This document shows positions 57,556-64,000 of a stretch of DNA of 64,000 nt, in pieces. Below the pieces are notes generated by a model. That model was not told the DNA's origin, ran no database searches, and was given only the letters and a program-made list of their open reading frames with translations. A program made the translations under genes and the position numbers. Source of the DNA: Dugong dugon. Taxonomy: Eukaryota > Chordata > Mammalia > Sirenia > Dugongidae. The stretch is from the NCBI GenBank assembly GCA_030035585.1, contig CM057482.1, positions 57,726,828 to 57,790,827 of the forward strand. The letters are read 5' to 3'. Positions within the stretch are counted from its first letter, which is position 1; every line of letters starts with the position of its first letter.

Positions 57556-59690
57556 GCTGTTGTGTTGTTGTTAGGTGCTGTCTAGTTGATTCAGACTCAT
57601 AGTGACCCTATGTACAACAGAACAAAACACTACCTGGTCCTGCACCATCCTTACAATCATTACTATGTTTCAGCCCATTGTTGCATCCACTGTGTCAATA
57701 CATCTCATTGAGGGTCTTCCTGTTTTTTGATGACCTTCTACCTTACCAAGCATAATGTCCTTCTCCAGGGACTGGTCTCTCCCGATAACATGTCCAAAGT
57801 GCTTGAGATGCAGTCTCACCATCCTTGCTTTCTAAGGAGCATTCTGGCTGTACTTCTTCCAAGACATATTTATTCATTCTTCTTACAGTCCATGGTATAT
57901 TCAATATTCTTTGCCAGCAACATAATTCAAAGGTGTTAATTCTTCAGTCTTCATTATTCATTGTCTATCTTTCGCATGCATATGAGGCGATTGATAATAG
58001 TATGGCTTGGGTCAGGTGCACGTTAGTCCTTAAAGCACCATGTTTGCTTTTTAACACTTTAAAGGGGTCTTTTGCATTACATTTACCCAATGCAATACAT
58101 ATTTTGATTTCTTGACTGCTGCTTCCATGAGCATTGATTGTGGGTCCAAGTAAAATGAAATCCTTGACAACTTCAGTCTTTTCTCCATTTATCATGATGT
58201 TGCTTACTGGTCCAGTTGTGAGGATTTTTGTTTTCTTTATGTTGAGGTGAAATCCATACTGAAGGCTATAGTCTTTGATCTTCATCAGTAAGTGCTTCAA
58301 GTCCTCTTCACTTTCAGCAAGCAAGGTTGTGTCATCTCCATATCACAGGTTGTTAATGAGTCTTCCTCCAATCCTGATGCTGAGTTCTTCATATAGTCCA
58401 GCTTTCTGAATTATTTACTCAGACATAGATTGAATTTAAGTATGGTGAAAGAGTACAAGCCTGACGCACACCTTTCCTGATTTTAAACAATTCAGTATCC
58501 CCTTGTTCTGTTTGAACAACTGCCTCTTGGTCTATGTGTAGGTTCCTCATCAGCACAATTAAGTAAGTGTTCTGGAATTCCTATTCTTCATAGTGTTATC
58601 CATAATTGGTTGTGATCCACACAGTCGAACACCTTTGCATAGTCAATAAAACACAGGTAAACATCTTTCTGGTATTCTCTGCTTTCAGCCAAGATCCATC
58701 TGACATCAGCAATGATATCCTTTGTTCCGTGTCTTCTTCTGAATCCTGCTTGAATTTCTGGCAGTTCCCTGTCAATGTACTGCTACAACCACTTTTGAAT
58801 GATCTTCAGCAAAATTTTACTTGTATGTGATATTAATGATATTGTTAGATAATTTCTGCATTCTGTTGGATCGCCTTTCTTTGGAATGGGCACAAATATG
58901 TACCTCTTCCAGTCTGTTGACCAGGTAGCTGTCTTCCAAATTTCTTGGCACAGATGAGTGAGCAACTCCAGAGCCGCCTTTGTTTGTTGAAACATCCCAA
59001 TTTGGTATCCCGTGAATTCCTGGAGCCTTGTTTTATGCCAGTGCCTTCAGTGGAGCTTGTGCTTCTTCCTTCAGTACCATCAGTTCTTGATCATATGCTA
59101 CCTCCTGAAATGACTGAATGTTGAACAATTCTTTTTGGTCAGTGACTCCTTGTATTCCTTCTGTCTTCTTTTGATGCTTCCTGGATCGTTCAATATTTTG
59201 CCCATAAAATTCTTCAGTATTGCAACTTGAGGCTTCAATTATTTTTTAAGTTCTTTCAGCTTGAGAAATGCTGAGCGTGTTCTTCCCTTTTGGTTTTCTA
59301 ACTCCAGGTGTTTGCGCATTTCATTATAATGCTTTACTTTGTCTTCTCGATTTGCCCTTTGAAATCTTCTGTTTAGCTCTTTTACTTCATCATTTTTCCA
59401 TTTGCTTTAGCTACTCTGCCTTCAAGAGCGATTTGAAGAGTCTCTTCTGACATCCATTTTGATCTTCTCTTTCTTTCCTGTCTTTTTAATGACATCTTGC
59501 TTTCTTCATGTATGATATCCTTGATGTCATTCCATAACTTGCCTGGTCTTCGGTCATTAGTTTTCAATGCATCAAAGCTATTCTTGAGATAGTCTTTAAA
59601 TTCGATTGGGATATACTTAAGTTCACATTTTAGCTCTCGTGGACATGTTCTAGTTTTTTATATCTTCAATTTGAACTTGCATATGAGTCG
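57556..59690 (-). mobile_element. 5'-truncated RTE/BovB-type LINE (2.1 kb)
   Basis: This is the longest RTE copy here. Its 3' end is TGTTGTTAGGTGCTGTCTAG with CATAGTGACCCTATG. In coding order on the minus strand: 59567-59382 reads RPGKLWNDIKDIIHEESKMS and KWMSEETLQIALEGRVAK (the segment between endonuclease and RT). At 58995-58783 is KRYIFVPIPKKGDPTECRNY (RT start). At 58324-57965 is MLAESEEDLKHLLMKIKDYS and KILTTGPVSNIMINGEK (after the YADD region). Stops and frameshifts are present throughout, and the endonuclease is missing. No convincing target duplication was seen. Confidence 0.9.
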
Positions 59691-59694
59691 CTGG

Positions 59695-60124
59695 TGAGGG
59701 CTAAAGGACGAGTAGATGTTAGGCAGGTGAAGGGGTGGTGTCAGAGCAGAGCAGCAGGTGCCAGAGCCTTATGTGGGATGAGATCATGGCACAACCCAGA
59801 AACTCAAAGAAGGGTAAAACATCCACCAACTCCAATCATGGGGCCAGATGCTAGAAATCCAGTTCTTTGTGTCCTATCCTTACTGGTCTGTACATGACCT
59901 ACCAGTCTCTATCCATTTCTCTTTCTGGAGTGTACCTTGTATCTACTGCAAGATGAATGCTCTAGAAAGGATGAAATGGTACATGCTTTGGCAGCAATCA
60001 ATTGAAGCAGCTTTGAGCTAGAGCACAAAACTACAAATCTGGTGAAATTACTATGTATCAAGGGTGTCAGAAAGTGCACTATTTTGCTTTATCAAAGCAG
60101 ATGGGTGTTCAGTGAGGACAAAGA
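59695..60124. other. Intron sequence without recognised repeat
   Basis: No feature seen. Confidence 0.4.
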
Positions 60125-60300
60125 GAGGTGAACTTGCATCTATTGAGTTTGCAACATGTGCCAAGCAATTTAGATGTATTATCTCATTTAGTCCTCACAA
60201 AGCCCCATGAAATCAGTGTTTCCAGTATCTTTTCAGAGACAGGACACTTACTGTAGCTAGGTGATGGGCCCAAAGACTCAAGTCTCTCAACACCAAAGGC
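60125..60300 (-). mobile_element. MIR SINE
   Basis: Antisense order: CATCTATTGAGTTTGCAACA, TGTGCCAAGCAATTTAGATG, TATCTCATTTAGTCCTCACA, TTTCAGAGACAGGACACTTA, TAGCTAGGTGATGGGCCCAA. Confidence 0.75.
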
Positions 60301-60594
60301 ACTGGGTGCCTCTGCAGGCTGAGTGCTTTTCACATTGTAGCAAAACTGAGTACCCACCAATGGCTTGATTAATTCTAAGTGCTCAGAGAAACACTGGCTA
60401 CCTCTGGAGCAGTCTCACTTTCTCCATCTTCAAGTGGCCATGCTGGGAATAAATGTTTTCTGTGTCCAAGGAGGTCCTGAATGTGAACTCAGCTTGAGAA
60501 GTACACACAGAGCTTGGAGTATGGGAAGCATTATGAGGGTGGTGGTGAGGATAGAAAGTGATGAATTTAAGTTCCTATAGTCTTTTTAAATAAG

Positions 60595-60950
60595 GCCATG
60601 GTGATTCAGTGGTAGAATTCTTTCCTTCCATGCAGAATTCTTGGGTTCCGTTCCTGACCAATGCACCTAATGTGCAGCCACCACCTGTCTGTCAGTGGAT
60701 GCTTGTGTGTTGCTATAATACTGAACAGGTTTCAGCAGAGCTTTCAGACTAAGATGGACTAGGGAGTAAGCCCTGGCAATCTACTTCCAAAAATCAGCCA
60801 GTGAAAACCCTGTGGATCACAACTGATCATGAGGATGGTGAGATCTGCAACTGATCATGGGGACAATGCAGGACAGGGCAGTGTTTTGTTTCCTTGTTCA
60901 TGGGGTCACCATAAGCTGGGGCTGACTGATGGAAGCTAACAGCCACAACT
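60595..60950 (+). mobile_element. SINE with tRNA-Gly head and RTE-like 3' tail
   Basis: The head (60595-60665) aligns along its length with tRNA-Gly(GCC): GTGATTCAGTGGTAGAATTC (A box), GGGTTCCGTTCC (B box) and CCAATGCA closing the acceptor side. It has diverged in the anticodon arm. The body contains CTGGCAATCTACTTCCAAAA and CAGCCAGTGAAAACCCTGTG, as in the SINE at 17668. The 3' end, GGGGTCACCATAAG followed by GGAAGCTAACAGCCACAAC, resembles the RTE 3' end. It is a retroposon and not a functional tRNA gene. Confidence 0.82.
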
Positions 60951-60969
60951 CTTCTTGAAATTATTTCTG

Positions 60970-62900
60970 TAGTATCTCTTCGGCTCCTCCCTTTGTTCTC
61001 AAGCAATTTGAAAACACTCATGGATGTTCCTCTTCTTGTGTCTTGAATTGCTGTGTATGTGGTGGGTCAGTTTCCTAGTGCATCTTTAGGCATGCTCGAT
61101 TTGCTGTTCAATCTTTGATTCACAGCCCTGTGATACAGGAGAAAGCCGATCCTTTGCATTTCTTTCGCTCTTTAATATATTGATAGGAAATTCTTTGTAC
61201 TTCAATTTCAAAGTCACCACATGCTCGTATTAAATTGCTCTTGAATAAGTGAGGTATGGTTTTTGGAAGTCTGAAAATAGGCACATGCTTTTTAAAATAT
61301 ATTTCTAGTCTTGGAGTAGAAAAGAACATCATTACACTTTTGTCTTCAAGTTTTCTCCTTTTTGAGGTAGAACATAATCAAACACATCTGCAGCTCACAA
61401 TGACTTAGAATAATTGGATGTTTTCATGTGAAACTGTGTCAAAATGAAAGTGCTGTTGTGGCTATAATTCTTTCTTGTTTTATATATTTTGTTACTTATT
61501 TAAAATCTATCTTTAGTGACAATTTTTTAACACTCTGAGATGTGAAAAATGATATAAGATACTGCCTGCAGTGTGACCATATGATGTCGGCTGCTTACTC
61601 AGCTTGTTGTTGCATAATTTTTCACTCTCCTTTCCATTCCAGAGATAAACCACCACACGTTGATTTAAAATCCAACATACTGGGTATCTTCAGGCTGCTG
61701 CTTTCTGAAGGAGCATTCTGGTTGTGTTCCTATATTCAGGGTGACTTTCAAGTCTTGTGGTTGTGACATTACTTGCCATGATGGATAAATAAAAAGTCCA
61801 GCGGTGCAACTTAGGCCTAATGTGGTGAAGGATACTCTCACCCTCACAGGATATAAAGATTATCTGTAGAATCACCTTCATTGCTGGCACTGAGTATCCT
61901 TTGGTTAACAAGATGCATGGAGGGTGCCCTACGGCCATGTTACAATCAATTACACAACCTATTCTGTGGACATGGAGCCCCTGCTGCATGTGAATGAAGT
62001 TCCACCTCTTAGGATAGTGCCCTTTGTATTAATTGTTTATGGAATAAAGAAAAGGAGATTTCACCATGTGAGAATTATTTGGCAATGCACAGATTTAAGT
62101 TTTCACAGTTATGTTTTGCAAATATCCTTGATAAAATGTGCATTTGATGTTTTGCTGCCTTGTGAGAGTAACGGTCAGGCTGTGCTTTAAGAGAAACAGG
62201 CTGAAACAGAATTGTGTCTGCTCTCTGGCTCTGGGAAGAGGTGCTGTGAGTCTGCTTCTGGGATAAAAAAAGAATGAAGATGGGTCACCTTAGGCTATCA
62301 AACATTTAATTGAACATTTTATCTGTATTTGAGTCAATTATGTTTTAATTGGAGGTCATTTTGCTGAATATTCTGAGCCCTGGTAAGAATTTAATTTGTG
62401 AAACAACCAAATTTCAGAAAATGAGAAAATCAAATGAACAGGAGTCAGAAAATGAATGAAGGATAGTTTGTCAACACTTAGTACAATTAAAATACAGTGT
62501 CTGAGGGAAAGAAAGGGACAGAAGGAGGGGAGGTCTCTCGGAGAGAAGGAGAATGTCCTGTGAGGAAGGGGCAGAAGGCACCGAGCACCACCTGCTCACC
62601 CACCCTAGGGGCTGCATCCCATTGCCCCTGGAAGTAGGGTTTGTCATTACCAACAGTGTCAGTATGCCTCATTCTCCCGAGCATATTACAGGTGAGAACA
62701 TGGAGGCAGAGTATTTCTCTTCTAAGATGTCATGGTCAGGGTCTCTGGGTCAGCATACTCTATCATCCAGGCCTGATGGCTTGGATCAGGTGGGTTTCAA
62801 ATCTCCAGGGAAATCCTTTTAACTCCAGATGCCGGGCCTGAGCCCCACACACCTATTAAGTCAGGCACCTGGACATCTAGATGAAAGTAGCCTTCAGTCT
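60970..62900. other. Intron sequence without recognised repeat
   Basis: About 1.9 kb of apparently unique AT-rich sequence. Open frames (for example 61690-61989, 62553-62822) have no recognisable domain. Confidence 0.4.
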
Positions 62901-62914
62901 TGTGTAGTGAATGG

Positions 62915-63060
62915 AATACAAAAATCTGTTCAAACTCTTATTTCCAGTCATCACAAATATTACAAGTCTCATTTGTCATATTTGAAAAGTGGGAGCAATA
63001 AAATCTCTTTCAGAGGTATTTGAGAATCACATTAAATATTATATGTTAAACATTTAATTG
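62915..63060 (+). mobile_element. Possible MIR SINE
   Basis: CTCATTTGTCATATTTGAAAAGTGGGAGCAAT and GAATCACATTAAATATTATATG follow the MIR order, but identity is low. Confidence 0.35.
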
Positions 63061-63734
63061 GATGACTAATAGTTACTCTGTGAAAGAACAGTAAGTGAAA
63101 AGGATGAATGAAATTTATAAATTGCTAGAGCAGAAAGAAGCATAGGTACACAGGCTTCCTTGGGTGAATGAGGGGTGGGGAGCAGAGCAGTAAGATACGC
63201 TGGAAGGCATGAGCCCAGCCCTGGGAATCTAGGACACTTAGATAACCAAGTCTAGCTTAATTTTTCAGTTAACTAAGCCCTCTTGTAGAAGGTTGATTTT
63301 GGGTTCATGAGATAATTACGTCAAGTGTCTGGTTTTTTCATATGTTGAGTAAGATGTGTAATAACTGCATTTCTCTCCTCACTTCTGAGATGGGCCTTTC
63401 CAAAAGAAGAGATGAAGTGAGAGTCTTTTTTTGGCAAGGGAAGAAGATTTTAATTTATTGCATATCACATGCAGATTCTAAAATGAGATTTAGTCTCTAT
63501 AGTTGTAATTTACAAAGGCCATGTACCCAATGATATCCACTGAGTACATATTAAGGAGATTAGTTTTAGGAAAAAATCAACAATATTTTCTTTTATTTAC
63601 TTTGTATGAAACAATAAATTTGCATTGGGCCATAGGACCATTTCCTCTTCTTATTTTGGTAAGCATGCCTTGGATCAGAAGGGTTGAGTCCACACCTCCT
63701 TTCCTTTTGTATCTGTTATGCTGTTTCTCCTTTT
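63061..63734. other. Intron sequence without recognised repeat
   Basis: No feature seen. Confidence 0.4.
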
Positions 63735-64000
63735 ATCTTAGGCTGGGTTCTCTAGAGAAGCAAAACCAGCAAAGGGTATAAATATATAGAGAGAGATTTA
63801 TATTAAGAAAATGATTCACTTGGTTGTAGAGGCTGGAACGTCCCAAATCCAAGGGTCAGGCTGGAGGCTTCTCCTGATTCATGTAGCTGCAAGGGCTAGC
63901 AAACCCAAGATCAGCAAGTTAGACAGCAGGGCTCTGGCTTACAGGCTTCAAAGACTGATGAATCCCCAGATTGGCAGGCAAGACAGCAGGTAAACTGCTA
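63735..64000 (-). mobile_element. ERVL-type (MLT2-like) LTR, cut by the window end
   Basis: Antisense LTR start: CTTAGGCTGGGTTCTCTAGA, GAAGCAAAACCAGCAAAGGG, GAGAGATTTATATTAAGAAA, GTAGAGGCTGGAACGTCCC, CAGACAGCAGGTAAACTGC-type text. It is closely similar to 27835-28317 over the visible 266 bases. Confidence 0.88.

Larger units (their letters stand above)
33060..64000 (+). other. GABRG3: Downstream intron of GABRG3 (partial)
   Basis: Inferred intron 3' of the exon. No coding match to the next gamma-3 exon (the segment starting EYQIDIFF) was seen, so the intron runs past the right edge. It holds SINEs, L1, RTE, LTR and DNA-transposon insertions, with stretches of apparently unique sequence between them. 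Confidence 0.75.

Noticed and set aside
60595-60665. Functional tRNA-Gly gene
   Set aside because: The match to tRNA-Gly(GCC) is head-to-tail, but the anticodon arm is diverged and the sequence continues directly into a SINE body shared with another copy. It is a retroposon head.
33067-64000. Next GABRG3 exon
   Set aside because: I looked for text encoding the EYQIDIFF segment with splice sites and found none. The intron is expected to be very long.
1-64000. CRISPR array, operons, phage or bacterial genes
   Set aside because: No regularly spaced short repeats with unique spacers, no ribosome-binding-site spaced gene strings. The content is entirely vertebrate intron and retroelements.

Overview
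The window is vertebrate nuclear DNA, almost certainly from a paenungulate afrothere (elephant-like). It is crowded with tRNA-derived SINEs of the type recognised from elephant-lineage genomes, with RTE/BovB-type LINEs, with long L1s carrying unusual untranslated regions, and with lineage-type MaLR/ERVL LTRs. There is no bacterial gene organisation, and almost every open reading frame is a decayed transposon fragment or chance.

The one host gene segment I can support is a 68-base exon at 32992-33059 (+), with a polypyrimidine/AG acceptor and a GTAAGA donor. Its translation (KPTVIDVDIYVNSIGP...) matches the N-terminal extracellular domain of the GABA-A receptor gamma-3 subunit, GABRG3. The rest of the window is therefore read as intron on both sides of this exon (about 33 kb upstream, 31 kb downstream). 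I found no neighbouring exon.

Layout. 1-986: 3' part of an RTE/BovB LINE (+). About 1015-14800: an old L1 (-) broken by a full-length 8.34 kb younger L1 (1195-9535, -, 13-bp target duplication), two LTR-type insertions (10600-12046) and a SINE (13104-13305). 14800-26560: mostly unique intron with scattered SINE, MIR and L2 copies and one ERVL-type LTR (22550-23093). 26562-32620: a second old L1 (-) with two intact solo LTRs and a SINE inside, ending in a 5' region built of alternating tandem monomers. 32992-33059: GABRG3 exon. 33561-40409: SINEs, two 5'-truncated L1s and a pair of nested LTRs. 40426-44984: an L1 that kept both ends but lost about 3.5 kb of ORF2. 45537-46787: a SINE and an RTE inserted into the same target site. 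48361-48999: an LTR with a nested SINE. 50170-51800: an old L1 holding two SINEs, one of which is split by a 605-bp terminal-inverted-repeat DNA element. 54633-56079: truncated L1 inside probable L2. 57556-59690: a 2.1 kb RTE. 60595-60950: a SINE with a tRNA-Gly head. 63735-64000: an ERVL-type LTR cut by the window end.

I see no novel multi-gene system. The most interesting items are the DNA-transposon-like insertion inside a lineage SINE, L1 promoter monomers in two L1 lineages, a duplicated L1 3' UTR with an internal poly(A), and the RTE-like 3' tail shared by SINEs with different tRNA heads.
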